Assembly: GCF_003058055.1 (NCBI RefSeq)
Contig: NZ_QBTZ01000001.1
Coordinates: 1,118,501 to 1,182,500, forward strand
Length of the DNA: 64,000 nt
Origin: Acidovorax sp. 107
GTDB taxonomy: Bacteria > Pseudomonadota > Gammaproteobacteria > Burkholderiales > Burkholderiaceae_C
Direction: 5' to 3'
In this document: one piece after another, positions 8,987-17,765 of the stretch
Layout: every line of letters starts with the position of its first letter
How positions within the stretch are numbered: position 1 is the stretch's first letter
Made by a program: the position numbers and the translations under genes
The notes under the pieces: model-generated
The model's input: the letters and a program-made list of their open reading frames with translations, nothing else
Databases searched by the model: none
Told to the model about the DNA's origin: nothing

Positions 8987-9955
8987 ATGATTGAACCTAC
9001 GCTGAACTACGTACTGTGCCCAGGCCCCGCGGCCGCGCCGGAGACTCCAGACCGCGCACCCGCTCCCGCACAGCAGCACCGCATGGCGTACTGGGAGTGG
9101 AATGCCACCGGCAACCCGGCGCACCCGCACGTCATCGTCTGCGTGCATGGCCTGTCGCGCCAGGGGCGGGATTTCGATACCTTGGCCCGCGTGCTGAGCC
9201 AGCATGCCCGGGTGGTCTGCCCCGACGTGGCGGGCCGAGGCCGCAGCGATTGGCTGGCCGACCCCATGGGCTACCAGATTCCCCAATACGCGGCGGACAT
9301 GCTGGCATTGCTGGCGCAGTTGCACCAGCAAGCCCCCATCACCACGCTGGACTGGGTGGGCACGAGCATGGGCGGGCTCATCGGCATGGGCATCACCGGC
9401 CAGCCGGGCCTGCCCTTGCCGGTGCCTGTGCGCCGGCTGGTGTTGAACGATGTGGGGCCTGTCATCCAGTGGCAGGCGCTGCAGCGCATCGGGCAGTATC
9501 TGGGGCAGCCCGCACGTTTTGGTTCGCTGCAGCAGGCGGCCGACGCGATGTGGGCCATCTCCACCAGCTTTGGCCCCCACACGCCCGCCCAGTGGCTGGA
9601 CTTGTCGCGCGCCATGGTGCGCGAGCTGCCCCAGTCCGCCGGAGGAGGCCTCACATTGCACTACGACCCGGCGATTGCCGTGCCGTTCAAGACGCTGACG
9701 CAGGAGGCTGCGGCGGCGGGCGAGGCGGCGCTGTGGCAGCTGTATGACCACATCACGGCCCAGACGCTGCTGTTGCGTGGTGCGCAGTCCGACCTGCTCT
9801 CGCGCGAGACGGCGCAGGCCATGGCGCAGCGCGGGCCCCATGCCCAGGTGGTGGAGTTTGAGGGTGTGGGCCACGCGCCCACGCTGGTGGCGCCCGACCA
9901 GGTCGCCGCAGTCGCGGATTTCCTGCTGACGGCAGAAGGCGCTGTGGCCGGATGA
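8987..9955 (+). CDS. Alpha/beta hydrolase
   Basis: A 322-aa alpha/beta-hydrolase-fold protein. It has an HG oxyanion region (VCVHGLSRQGRDFD), the nucleophile elbow GTSMGG with its serine, an acid in the LLLRGAQSDLLS strand and the histidine in GVGHAP. The substrate cannot be told; esters or lactones are possible. The ATG at 8987 fits the domain start. Its stop overlaps the relA start by four bases (ATGA), so the two are translationally coupled. Confidence 0.85.
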   Translation: MIEPTLNYVLCPGPAAAPETPDRAPAPAQQHRMAYWEWNATGNPAHPHVIVCVHGLSRQGRDFDTLARVLSQHARVVCPDVAGRGRSDWLADPMGYQIPQYAADMLALLAQLHQQAPITTLDWVGTSMGGLIGMGITGQPGLPLPVPVRRLVLNDVGPVIQWQALQRIGQYLGQPARFGSLQQAADAMWAISTSFGPHTPAQWLDLSRAMVRELPQSAGGGLTLHYDPAIAVPFKTLTQEAAAAGEAALWQLYDHITAQTLLLRGAQSDLLSRETAQAMAQRGPHAQVVEFEGVGHAPTLVAPDQVAAVADFLLTAEGAVAG

Positions 9956-12165
9956 AAACCAACCCTCCTGCGCCAGCGTCTCTCACCCCCCAGACCGACG
10001 CCGTCCCCCAGCTCATCGCAGCCACGGCGCACACCCTGCCGGAGCAGGTGAACGCACTGGCGCGCGCACGCGCGTTTGCCGAACCCCTGATGGCGGGCGA
10101 GACGCTCGACTCTGGCGAGAACACGCTGGCCCACGCCGATGCGGTGGCCGCCATCCTCAAGGGCATTGGCGGCTCCGAAGCCATGCAGGCGGCCAGCTAT
10201 CTGGTGCATGCCTGCATCCACCTGAACAAACCCGAAGAAGTCATCGCCAAGGCGTTTGGTGCCAACTTTGCCGCGCTGGCGGTGGAGACCACCAAGCTGA
10301 TGCGCGTGCAGCAGCAGGCCCGCGCGGCCGCACCGCTGGACGACCCAGCCGTGCAGACGGAGAACGTGCGCAAGATGCTGCTGGCGTTCTCGCGCGACCT
10401 GCGTGTGGTGATGCTGCGTCTGGCCTCGCGCTTGCAGACGCTGCGTTTTCATGCGGCCAGCAAACGCCCCGTGTCGCCCAGCCTGGCGCGCGAGTCGCTG
10501 CAGGTGTTTGCGCCGCTGGCCAACCGCCTGGGTATCTGGCAGGTGAAGTGGGAGCTGGAGGATCTGTCCTTCCGCTTTCTGGAGCCCGACACCTACAAGG
10601 AAGTGGCCCGCCTGCTTGACGAAAAGCGCGGCGAGCGCGAGGTCTACATGGAGCATCTGCGCGCGCGGCTCGAATCCGACCTGCGCGCCCGCAGCATCAG
10701 CGCCACTGTGGCGGGCCGCCCCAAGCACATCTACAGCATCGTCAAGAAGATGCGCGGCAAGTCGCTCAACTTCGACCAGGTGTTCGACATCCGCGCGCTG
10801 CGCGTGGTGGTGCCCACAGTGAAGGACTGCTACGCCGCTCTGAGCTGGGTGCACGAGCAGTTCAAGCCCATCGTGGAGGAGTTTGACGACTACATCGCCA
10901 AGCCCAAACCGAACGGCTACCAGTCGCTGCACACCATCGTGCGGGACGACAACGGCAAGCCCATCGAGATCCAGATCCGCACCCAGGCCATGCACGAACA
11001 CGCCGAGCACGGCGTTGCAGCGCACTGGGCCTACAAGGAGGCGGGCGCCAAAGGTTATGCGGGTGTGTCTGCGACGGGCGAGTACGACGCCAAGATCGCC
11101 GTGCTGCGCCAGCTGCTGGCGTGGGAACGGGACCTGGCAGGCGCATTGCCCAACCGGGGCTTGTTCGAGGACCGCATCTACGTGTTGACCCCTGATGCGG
11201 CTGTGGTAGAGCTGCCCCAGGGCGCCACCCCGGTGGACTTTGCGTACTCGGTGCACACCAGCCTGGGCCACCGCTGCCGGGGCGCCAAGGTCGATGGCGT
11301 GATGGTGCCGCTCAACACGCCCCTGCAGAACGGGCAGACGGTCGAAATCTCCACCGTCAAGGAAGGGCGCCCCTCGCGCGACTGGCTCAATGCCGAGCTG
11401 GGTTATCTCACCAGCAACCGTGCCAAGGCCAAGGTGCGTGCCTGGTTCAACGCCCAGGCCACGCACGAGACGGTGGCGCGGGGCCGCGAGGCGGTGGAGA
11501 AGCTGCTGCAGCGCGAGGGCAAGACCGCCATCAAGCTCGACGACCTCGCCGTGCAGCTCGGCTTCAAGTCGGCCGACGCATTGTTTGAAGTGGTGGGCAA
11601 GGACGAGTTTTCGCTGCGCAATATCGAAACGGTGCTGCGCCCGCCCGAGCCCGTGCTGCAGCCCGACGACTACCTGCTGCTCAAGAAAACGCGCACCAAC
11701 GATGCAGCCCCCAAGGGCGGTGTGCTGGTGGTGGGGATCGATTCGTTGATGACGCAACTGGCCAAATGCTGCAAGCCCGCGCCGCCGGACACCATCCGCG
11801 GCTTTGTCACGCGCGGCAAGGGGGTGAGCGTGCACCGTGCCGACTGCAGCAACTTCCGCGAGATGGCGGCACGCAATGGCGAGCGCGTGATCGAGGTGGA
11901 GTGGGGCGTGCCCAAGCCTTCGGCGTCGGCGGCGGTGTACCCGGTAGACGTGGCGGTGGAGGCTGCTGATCGCCAGGGCCTGCTGCGCGACATCTCGGAA
12001 GTGTTTGCCCGCGAAAAAACCAATGTGATCGGCGTGCAGACCCAGTCCGTCAAAGGCACGGCCTGGATGACCTTCACGGTGGAGGTGTCTGATTCAGGCA
12101 GGCTGAACAAAGTGCTGGGCATCGTGGCCGGGGTGCAGGGCGTTCGGTCGGCCCGCCGCCGTTGA
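9952..12165 (+). CDS. relA: GTP pyrophosphokinase (stringent response synthetase)
   Basis: A 737-aa long RelA/SpoT homologue making (p)ppGpp. In order: a degenerate hydrolase domain (HACIHL where active enzymes carry an HD motif), a synthetase domain with RPKHIYSIVKKM, FDIRALRVVV and PNGYQSLHTIV, a TGS domain (YVLTPDAAVVELPQGATPVDFAYSVHT), a cysteine-containing conserved region (AKCCKPAPPD and HRADC) and a C-terminal ACT domain. The lost HD residues and the RelA-like FDIRA motif argue for RelA rather than bifunctional SpoT. It is coupled to the upstream hydrolase. Confidence 0.95.
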   Translation: MKTNPPAPASLTPQTDAVPQLIAATAHTLPEQVNALARARAFAEPLMAGETLDSGENTLAHADAVAAILKGIGGSEAMQAASYLVHACIHLNKPEEVIAKAFGANFAALAVETTKLMRVQQQARAAAPLDDPAVQTENVRKMLLAFSRDLRVVMLRLASRLQTLRFHAASKRPVSPSLARESLQVFAPLANRLGIWQVKWELEDLSFRFLEPDTYKEVARLLDEKRGEREVYMEHLRARLESDLRARSISATVAGRPKHIYSIVKKMRGKSLNFDQVFDIRALRVVVPTVKDCYAALSWVHEQFKPIVEEFDDYIAKPKPNGYQSLHTIVRDDNGKPIEIQIRTQAMHEHAEHGVAAHWAYKEAGAKGYAGVSATGEYDAKIAVLRQLLAWERDLAGALPNRGLFEDRIYVLTPDAAVVELPQGATPVDFAYSVHTSLGHRCRGAKVDGVMVPLNTPLQNGQTVEISTVKEGRPSRDWLNAELGYLTSNRAKAKVRAWFNAQATHETVARGREAVEKLLQREGKTAIKLDDLAVQLGFKSADALFEVVGKDEFSLRNIETVLRPPEPVLQPDDYLLLKKTRTNDAAPKGGVLVVGIDSLMTQLAKCCKPAPPDTIRGFVTRGKGVSVHRADCSNFREMAARNGERVIEVEWGVPKPSASAAVYPVDVAVEAADRQGLLRDISEVFAREKTNVIGVQTQSVKGTAWMTFTVEVSDSGRLNKVLGIVAGVQGVRSARRR

Positions 12166-12253
12166 GAGGCGGACGGGCGGGATCCGCGGGCCCGCGCCTT
12201 GGCGCTTTGTGTGATTTGTCGCGCGATGGCCCCGAGTGGCTGATTTTTATGGC

Positions 12254-12259
12254 TATAAT
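12254..12259 (+). promoter_or_regulatory. -10 element (tataat) of the tRNA-Val(GAC) promoter
   Basis: A perfect TATAAT hexamer 18 bases upstream of the mature tRNA 5' end. No convincing -35 hexamer is seen at the usual distance. Confidence 0.55.
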
Positions 12260-12277
12260 CGTGGTCTTGATAACGAC

Positions 12278-12354
12278 AGGCGCGTAGCTCAGCTGGTTAG
12301 AGCACCACCTTGACATGGTGGGGGTCGTTGGTTCGAGTCCAATCGCGCCTACCA
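12278..12354 (+). tRNA. tRNA-Val (anticodon GAC)
   Basis: A 77-base cloverleaf. The acceptor arm AGGCGCG pairs with CGCGCCT, followed by A-CCA (encoded). The D arm is GCTC/GAGC, the anticodon stem CCACC/GGTGG with loop TTGACAT gives GAC, and the T arm is TTGG-TTCGAGT-CCAA. Confidence 0.96.
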
Positions 12355-12432
12355 AGTTTTTGTCTGAAAGAAACCAGCTTTCGGTACCAAAAAAAACTTG
12401 GCAACAACACCTCTATCGGTGTTCACGCAGCA

Positions 12433-12455
12433 AGCCACCGCAAGGTGGCTTTTTC
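12433..12455 (+). terminator. Hairpin terminator after tRNA-Val
   Basis: Stem agccacc/ggtggct with loop gcaa, followed by ttttt. A second, weaker pairing (caagttttt with aaaaacttg) spans 12353-12400. The rest of the stretch up to phaR holds no recognisable gene. Confidence 0.7.
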
Positions 12456-12612
12456 GTTTCTGCTTCTTTCTTCCCTTGCCAGGGGCTGCTGGAGGTGTTG
12501 TGCGCTAAAGGCCGCACGGCATACGGCGTCTCACGCATCAGTCGCCCACGCGACACTTTGATGCCCGGCATCATCAGGGTATTCCTTTGCCGCTGCGGCG
12601 CGGCAGTCTCCC

Positions 12613-12634
12613 TAGAATGTGCTGCACTGCAATA
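12613..12634 (+). promoter_or_regulatory. Putative phaR promoter -10 with overlapping PhaR-like site
   Basis: tagaat at 12613-12618 resembles a -10 box. It abuts gtgctgcactgcaa, rich in TGC/GCA as described for PhaR operators. The position 30-50 bases before the phaR start fits autorepression. This is motif-level inference. Confidence 0.4.
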
Positions 12635-12661
12635 CATGGGTTTGAGCCCGAGGAGTTCGTT

Positions 12662-13195
12662 GTGTCCGAACCGAAAAGCGCTGTGTCCAAGTCGGCCCAG
12701 CGCGTCATCAAGAAGTACCCCAATCGCCGTCTGTACGACACAGACACCTCCACCTACATCACGCTGGCCGAGGTGCGCCAGTTGGTGATGGACCACCAGA
12801 ACGTAGTGGTGCGCGACGCCAAGACGGGCGAAGACCTCACGCGCAGCATCCTGCTGCAGATCATTCTGGAAGAAGAGGCCGGCGGTGCGCCCATGTTCAC
12901 CGAAGCGGTGCTGGCCAACATCATCAGGTTCTATGGCCATGCCATGCAGGGTTTCATGGGCGCGTACCTGGAGAAGAACGTTCAGGCATTCACTGACGTG
13001 CAAACCAAGCTGGCCGAGCAGTCGCAAAGCGTGACGCCCGAGATGTGGGCGCAGTTCATGAACCTGCAGTCGCCCATGCTCAAGGGCATGATGGGCAACT
13101 ACGTCGAGCAATCGCAATCCATGCTCACGCAGATGCAGGAGCAGATGCAAAAGCAGACCGAGCAGATGTTGGGCGCGTTTGGCATCAAGCGATGA
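12662..13195 (+). CDS. phaR: Polyhydroxyalkanoate synthesis repressor PhaR
   Basis: A 177-aa regulator that binds both DNA and PHB granules and represses phasin genes. The N-terminal DNA/polymer-binding domain carries the hallmark KKYPNRRLYDTDTSTYITL. A second conserved block follows (RSILLQIILEEE, FTEAVLANIIRFYG), then a glutamine- and methionine-rich helix to the end. The GTG at 12662 is chosen because aggag lies exactly 6 bases upstream; frames opening earlier lack homology. It works with the bdhA-encoded PHB pathway, although PHB synthase itself is elsewhere. Confidence 0.93.
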   Translation: MSEPKSAVSKSAQRVIKKYPNRRLYDTDTSTYITLAEVRQLVMDHQNVVVRDAKTGEDLTRSILLQIILEEEAGGAPMFTEAVLANIIRFYGHAMQGFMGAYLEKNVQAFTDVQTKLAEQSQSVTPEMWAQFMNLQSPMLKGMMGNYVEQSQSMLTQMQEQMQKQTEQMLGAFGIKR

Positions 13196-13342
13196 CCCGC
13201 TGAGTGGCCCGCGCGGCGGAGTGGCCCTTGCGCGTGGCTAGCTGGCCTGGGTAGTGCCCGTTTCAAGGTTGCACAGGGGCAAATAGGGCGCTGAATCGGC
13301 AGCGCCACCCGCTCCACGCCGGAACTGGGACAATAGGGGGAT

Positions 13343-14734
13343 ATGAGCGAAGCAATTGCCCCCACCAAAACACCCAAAGTCGGATTTGTCAGCCTGGGCT
13401 GCCCCAAGGCGTTGACCGATTCGGAACTGATCCTCACGCAGCTGAGCGCCGAGGGTTACGAAACCTCCAAGACCTTCCAGGGTGCGGACCTGGTCATCGT
13501 CAACACCTGCGGCTTCATTGATGATGCCGTGAAAGAAAGCCTGGACACCATTGGCGAAGCCCTGGCCGAGAATGGCAAGGTCATCGTCACCGGCTGCCTG
13601 GGTGCCCGCGCCGGCGAAGATGGCGGCAACATGGTGCGCCAGATGCATCCCAGTGTGCTGGCCGTCACAGGCCCCCACGCCACGCAGGAAGTGATGGACG
13701 CCGTCCACCTGAACCTGCCCAAGCCCCACGACCCATTCATCGATCTGGTGCCCGGCAGTTTTGGCATTGCGGGCATCAAGCTCACGCCCAAGCACTACGC
13801 CTACCTCAAGATCAGCGAGGGCTGTAACCACCGCTGCACCTTCTGCATCATCCCTTCGATGCGCGGCGACCTGGTGTCGCGCCCTATCGGCGATGTGCTC
13901 AGCGAGGCCAAGGCCTTGTTTGAAGGTGGCGTGAAAGAGCTGCTGGTCATCAGCCAGGACACCTCGGCCTATGGCGTGGACGTGAAGTACCGCACCGGCT
14001 TCTGGGACGGCAAGCCCGTCAAGACCCGCATGCTGGAGCTGGTGCAGACGCTGGGCGAGATTGCCGAGCCCTACGGCGCCTGGGTGCGCCTGCACTATGT
14101 GTACCCCTACCCGAGCGTGGACGAAGTGATCCCGCTCATGGCCACGGGCAAGGTGCTGCCTTATCTGGATGTGCCCTTCCAGCACAGCCACCCTGACGTG
14201 CTCAAGCGCATGAAGCGCCCCGCCAGCGGCGAGCGCAACCTGGAGCGCATTCTGCGCTGGCGCGAGGCCTGTCCTGAACTGGTCATCCGCAGCACCTTCA
14301 TTGCGGGCTTTCCGGGCGAGACCGAAGAAGAGTTCCAGCACCTGCTCGACTTTGTGCGCGAGGCGCAGATCGACCGCGCAGGTTGCTTTGCCTACAGCGA
14401 TGTGACCGGCGCCGCCGCCAACGAGCTGCCCGGCATGCTGCCGATGGAAGTGCGCGAAGAGCGTCGCGCGCGCTTCATGGCGGTGGCCGAAGAGGTGTCG
14501 ATTGCCAAGCTGCAGCGCCGCGTGGGCGCCACCATGCAGGTGCTGGTGGACCACGCTCCCGCCCTGGGCCGCAAAGGGGGGGTGGGCCGCACCTATGCCG
14601 ACGCGCCCGAGATCGACGGCACCGTGCAGTTGTTGCCGCCCGAGAAGATCAGCAAGACCATGAAGGTGGGTGAGTTCACCAAGGCGCGCATCGTCGGCGT
14701 GCAGGGGCACGACTTGGTGGCGCAGCCCATTTGA
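13343..14734 (+). CDS. rimO: Ribosomal protein uS12 methylthiotransferase RimO
   Basis: A 463-aa radical-SAM enzyme that adds a methylthio group to an aspartate of ribosomal protein S12. It has an N-terminal UPF0004 domain with cluster cysteines ([21 protein letters not shown]), a radical SAM domain with [15 protein letters not shown], and a C-terminal TRAM domain ([11 protein letters not shown] to the end). The CPKALTDSE segment marks RimO rather than MiaB. The stop codon coincides with the start of a dispersed repeat. Confidence 0.95.
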   Translation: MSEAIAPTKTPKVGFVSLGCPKALTDSELILTQLSAEGYETSKTFQGADLVIVNTCGFIDDAVKESLDTIGEALAENGKVIVTGCLGARAGEDGGNMVRQMHPSVLAVTGPHATQEVMDAVHLNLPKPHDPFIDLVPGSFGIAGIKLTPKHYAYLKISEGCNHRCTFCIIPSMRGDLVSRPIGDVLSEAKALFEGGVKELLVISQDTSAYGVDVKYRTGFWDGKPVKTRMLELVQTLGEIAEPYGAWVRLHYVYPYPSVDEVIPLMATGKVLPYLDVPFQHSHPDVLKRMKRPASGERNLERILRWREACPELVIRSTFIAGFPGETEEEFQHLLDFVREAQIDRAGCFAYSDVTGAAANELPGMLPMEVREERRARFMAVAEEVSIAKLQRRVGATMQVLVDHAPALGRKGGVGRTYADAPEIDGTVQLLPPEKISKTMKVGEFTKARIVGVQGHDLVAQPI

Positions 14735-14792
14735 TTGCTATCTAATTAATAGCAATACGCCCATGGCGCACTAGCGCATGGGCTTGAAACCA
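14735..14792 (+). repeat. Dispersed palindromic repeat, copy 3
   Basis: Begins at the last base of the rimO stop context. It reads tgctatctaattaatagcaa, tacgcccatggcgcactagc and gcatgggcttgaaac. Two nested palindromes are present: gctatctaattaatagc, and gcccatg with catgggc around cgcactagcg. Confidence 0.65.
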
Positions 14793-14794
14793 TC

Positions 14795-14824
14795 AAAAAA
14801 GGCTTCCCGAGGGAAGCCTTTTTC
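14795..14824. terminator. Bidirectional terminator between rimO and efp
   Basis: aaaaaaggcttccc, loop ga, gggaagcctttttc. It is symmetric with A and T runs and serves both convergent genes. Confidence 0.88.
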
Positions 14825-14873
14825 TTTTGGGTGATCTCCTGCGAGGGAGATGGGCTGTAAGCCCTTGCTGCCC

Positions 14874-15428
14874 TTAGACGCGCTTGCGGTATTCGCCGGT
14901 GCGGGTGTCGATTTCGATCTTGTCGCCTTGGCTGACGAACAGGGGCACAGGCACTTCAAAGCCGGTGGCGATCTTGGCGGGCTTGAGCACCTTGCCGGAC
15001 GTGTCGCCCTTGACGGCGGGTTCCGTCCAGGTGATTTCGCGCTCGACGCTGGTGGGCAGTTCGACCGAGATGGCCTTGCCGTCGTAGAACACCACTTCAA
15101 CGGTCATGCCGTCTTCCAGGTAGTTCAGCGAGTCGCCCATGTTTTCGGCTTCCACTTCGTACTGGTTGTACTCGGTGTCCATGCACACGTACATGGGGTC
15201 GGCGAAGTAGGAGTAGGTGCACTCCTTCTTGTCCAGGATCACGTTGTCGATCTTGTCGTCGGCCTTGAACACGACTTCGGTGCCGAAGTTGCCGATCAGG
15301 CTCTTGAGCTTCATGCGCACGGTGGCTGCACCGCGGCCGCCGCGGGCGTATTCGGTCTTCAGGACCACCATGGGGTCCTTGCCGTGCATGATGACGTTGC
15401 CGGCGCGGATTTCTTGAGCGATTTTCAT
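14874..15428 (-). CDS. efp: Elongation factor P (arginine-32 type)
   Basis: A 184-aa three-domain translation factor that relieves ribosome stalling at polyproline. The acceptor loop reads [11 protein letters not shown] with Arg at position 32, the residue rhamnosylated by EarP in organisms that lack the EpmA/lysine pathway. KOW domain, central OB domain and C-terminal OB domain ([19 protein letters not shown]) are complete. The start at 15428 gives the standard [12 protein letters not shown]. The modifying enzyme gene earP lies 140 bases upstream on the same strand, which supports the functional pairing. Confidence 0.97.
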   Translation of the reverse strand: MKIAQEIRAGNVIMHGKDPMVVLKTEYARGGRGAATVRMKLKSLIGNFGTEVVFKADDKIDNVILDKKECTYSYFADPMYVCMDTEYNQYEVEAENMGDSLNYLEDGMTVEVVFYDGKAISVELPTSVEREITWTEPAVKGDTSGKVLKPAKIATGFEVPVPLFVSQGDKIEIDTRTGEYRKRV

Positions 15429-15568
15429 AGCAAGTTGCTTGGGTTGGGGCCGCTCAACGCGCGGGCTGACAAACCACCTGGTTTGCACGCCGATGCATGT
15501 TCTGCGGCGAAAGTGCGCGGGGCGCGGGCACTGACATGCCGCACCTGATTTGCGCAAAGCCTCGGATT

Positions 15569-16717
15569 TTACCGTTTTTCGGCGACAAAGCCCAAAAGTT
15601 GCGCCACAAGGTTGTCTTGCGTCAGCAGGCGTGCACGGGCCGCCCGGGTGCAGCGCGTCCACTCGGCCAGGGTGTTGTCGTCGGGCCATTGCAGCGGCGC
15701 GGCGTCCAGCCCGTTCCAGGTGGCGTGGAATCGCCGCAGCGACTCAGGGGCTTGCAGCCAGTCCAGAAAGGCCCAGAGCTTGTCGTGGTGGGCGTTGTCA
15801 TGCTGGGGGTAGATGTGCCACACAAACGCCTGCCCGGCCCACAGTGCGCGCACCAGAGAGTCCTCGCCCCGCACGGCGTTGAAGTCGCAGGCCCACAGCA
15901 TCTCGTCAAACGCCGCCTGGGGCCGGTGGGGAAGGAAGGACATGGACAGCAGCCCCTGCTGGCCGTGCAGGGGTTGTCGCTCCTGATCGCCCTGGGTCTC
16001 GGCCAAGGCGGCCCGCACTGCGGCGGCCGGGCGGCCGGGCGTGACCAGCAACTGGGTGGGCCGCAATGCGCATTGGCGCAGCAGGTCGGCCAGCGCGGGG
16101 GGCTCGTAGCAAAACAGCGACACCCAGCGCGTGCCCGGTGTCTCGTCGCCCATGCCAAACTGGGCCCGGTGCTCCGCGCGCCATGCGCTGCGATCAAACG
16201 CCTCGCGCTGCTCCATCAAGTGGGGCTCGCGCAGCAGGCCGCCGGTGCCGGCGGTAAAGCCGGGGTAGAAGAACCAGCGCGTCCACCCCGACGCCGGGCC
16301 CGACAGGATGGGCGAGGGCAGGCGGTGAGTGCGCTCCACGTAGGCCTCGGCAGACAGGTATTCCAGGTTGATCCAGACAGGTTTTGGGCATTTTTGGCCA
16401 GAAGCGCTAGTGGAATATGCGCTATATGCTATGAATTCGGGAGCAATGTCGCAGCCGAACGCCTCCACCATCACGTCGGGTGGCGGTTCGTTCGGGCCCG
16501 GCGGTGGCGTGCCCCAGCGTTTTACTTCCACACCGGGGCAGCCCTCCGGGGTCATCCATTCCAGCGCCGATGCATCGTCCACCCACAGGCGCACGCGGTG
16601 CCCCAGGCCCGCCAGCTGCGCCACCAGGCGCCAGCACACGCCGATGTCGCCAAAGTTGTCGATCACGCGGCAGAACACGTCCCATTGCAGGGCGGCGAGG
16701 GGGCGGTGCATGGTCAT
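15569..16717 (-). CDS. earP: EF-P arginine-32 rhamnosyltransferase
   Basis: A 382-aa GT-B glycosyltransferase transferring rhamnose from dTDP-rhamnose to Arg32 of EF-P. Marks include [19 protein letters not shown] at the N-terminus (conserved N and D residues of the acceptor site), [26 protein letters not shown] and the nucleotide-binding part [23 protein letters not shown]. The start overlaps the stop of the upstream LysR gene by four bases. Residues about 108-126 ([19 protein letters not shown]) come from a dispersed repeat and extend the loop before [10 protein letters not shown] compared with the enzymes I remember. Confidence 0.93.
   Translation of the reverse strand: MTMHRPLAALQWDVFCRVIDNFGDIGVCWRLVAQLAGLGHRVRLWVDDASALEWMTPEGCPGVEVKRWGTPPPGPNEPPPDVMVEAFGCDIAPEFIAYSAYSTSASGQKCPKPVWINLEYLSAEAYVERTHRLPSPILSGPASGWTRWFFYPGFTAGTGGLLREPHLMEQREAFDRSAWRAEHRAQFGMGDETPGTRWVSLFCYEPPALADLLRQCALRPTQLLVTPGRPAAAVRAALAETQGDQERQPLHGQQGLLSMSFLPHRPQAAFDEMLWACDFNAVRGEDSLVRALWAGQAFVWHIYPQHDNAHHDKLWAFLDWLQAPESLRRFHATWNGLDAAPLQWPDDNTLAEWTRCTRAARARLLTQDNLVAQLLGFVAEKR
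16385..16437 (-). repeat. Dispersed palindromic repeat, copy 4 (inside earP)
   Basis: On the minus strand it reads gaattcatagcatatagcgc, atattccactagcgcttctg and gccaaaaatgcc, matching the family consensus. It is in frame and contains no stop, so earP remains open. Confidence 0.7.
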
Positions 16718-17616
16718 GGGGCGGGCGCGGGTGGTTGCGCGCGCAAATGGTCCACCAGCAGCTGCGCCACGCTGGAGAGGGATTCTTCCGAGCGTACGCA
16801 CAGCATCAGTTGTCGGTGCGCCCACGGCTCGTTCAGCGTGACCACGCGGATGGGCTGCGAGCCCTTGTACAGCGCGGCGCTGCCACGCGGCATCACGCCC
16901 ACGCCCAGGCCGGCGGCCACCATCAGGCAAAGCGCGTCGTAGCTGGTGACCTGCATGCGCAGCCGTAGCTGCAGGCCGGCCTCGGAGGCCGCGCGGGTCA
17001 GCTGGTTGTTGATGGCGCTGCCCGGGTGTGCGCCCACAAAGTCGTAGGGCAGGGCGTCGGCCAGCCGGGCCGACTTGCGCCGTGCCAGCGCATGGCCCGT
17101 GGGCACCACCAGCACCAGCTCGTCGGTGCGATAGGGCAGCTGCACCACGCGGTCGCCGTACTGGCCCTGGTTCAGGATGCCCACATCGGCTGCGTTCTCG
17201 GCCACGGACTGGGCGATGGCCGTGCTGATCTGCTCCTGCAGCCGCACGTCCACCTGCGGGTGCAGCGCCATGAAGCTCTGTAGCTGCGCCGGCAAGAACT
17301 GCGTGATGGCCGAGATGTTGGCCACCACCCGCACATGGCCGCGCACGCCCGCTCCGTAGTCGCGCATCTGGCTGGCAATGCCGTCCAGGTCGTTGAGCAC
17401 ACCACGCGCCAGGTTCAGCAGCGCATAGGCGGCAGCCGTGGGCTCGGTGCCCTTGTTGCTGCGGGTGAACAGCGCCACACGCAGCGCGTCTTCCAGGTCG
17501 GCCAGGCGGCGGCTCACAGCCGATGCGGCGATGTGCTCGCGCGCAGCAGCGGCGGCGATGGTGCTTTCTTCCATCACGGCCACAAACAGGCGCAGGGAGA
17601 CGGGGTCGAGTTTCAT
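16714..17616 (-). CDS. LysR-family transcriptional regulator
   Basis: A 300-aa regulator with N-terminal HTH (LRLFVAVMEESTIAAAAAREHIAASAVSRRLADLEDAL) and an effector-binding domain (LVLVVPTGHALA, YDALCLMVAAGLGVGVMPRG). The ATG at 17616 gives the usual MKLDPVSLRLF start. It is divergent from the CoA-transferase operon, the classical LysR arrangement, so that operon is the likely target. Unusually, its stop overlaps the earP start by four bases, coupling a catabolic regulator to a translation-factor modification gene. Confidence 0.9.
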   Translation of the reverse strand: MKLDPVSLRLFVAVMEESTIAAAAAREHIAASAVSRRLADLEDALRVALFTRSNKGTEPTAAAYALLNLARGVLNDLDGIASQMRDYGAGVRGHVRVVANISAITQFLPAQLQSFMALHPQVDVRLQEQISTAIAQSVAENAADVGILNQGQYGDRVVQLPYRTDELVLVVPTGHALARRKSARLADALPYDFVGAHPGSAINNQLTRAASEAGLQLRLRMQVTSYDALCLMVAAGLGVGVMPRGSAALYKGSQPIRVVTLNEPWAHRQLMLCVRSEESLSSVAQLLVDHLRAQPPAPAP

Positions 17617-17765
17617 GGAGGCCTGATGGTAACAAGCGCAGCCACTGCCATGCCGGTTTGCGATGGCATCTTGTTGCTTGAGCGATTTACGGCCCCGCGC
17701 GCCCTGCGCATCATTCGCCCCGAGCCACCCCAGCGTGGGGCTGGCCGCAGGAGACAACCCCACCC

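Noticed and set aside
9661..11835. Very long open frame (over 700 codons) antisense to relA
   Set aside because: A GC-rich mirror frame of a well-supported gene. Its His/Gln/Gly-rich composition is typical of antisense translation, with no domain or ribosome site.
16718..17635. Apparent N-terminal extension of EarP by about 300 residues, suggesting a fusion
   Set aside because: The extra part is the out-of-frame shadow of the LysR gene. The real EarP start overlaps the LysR stop.
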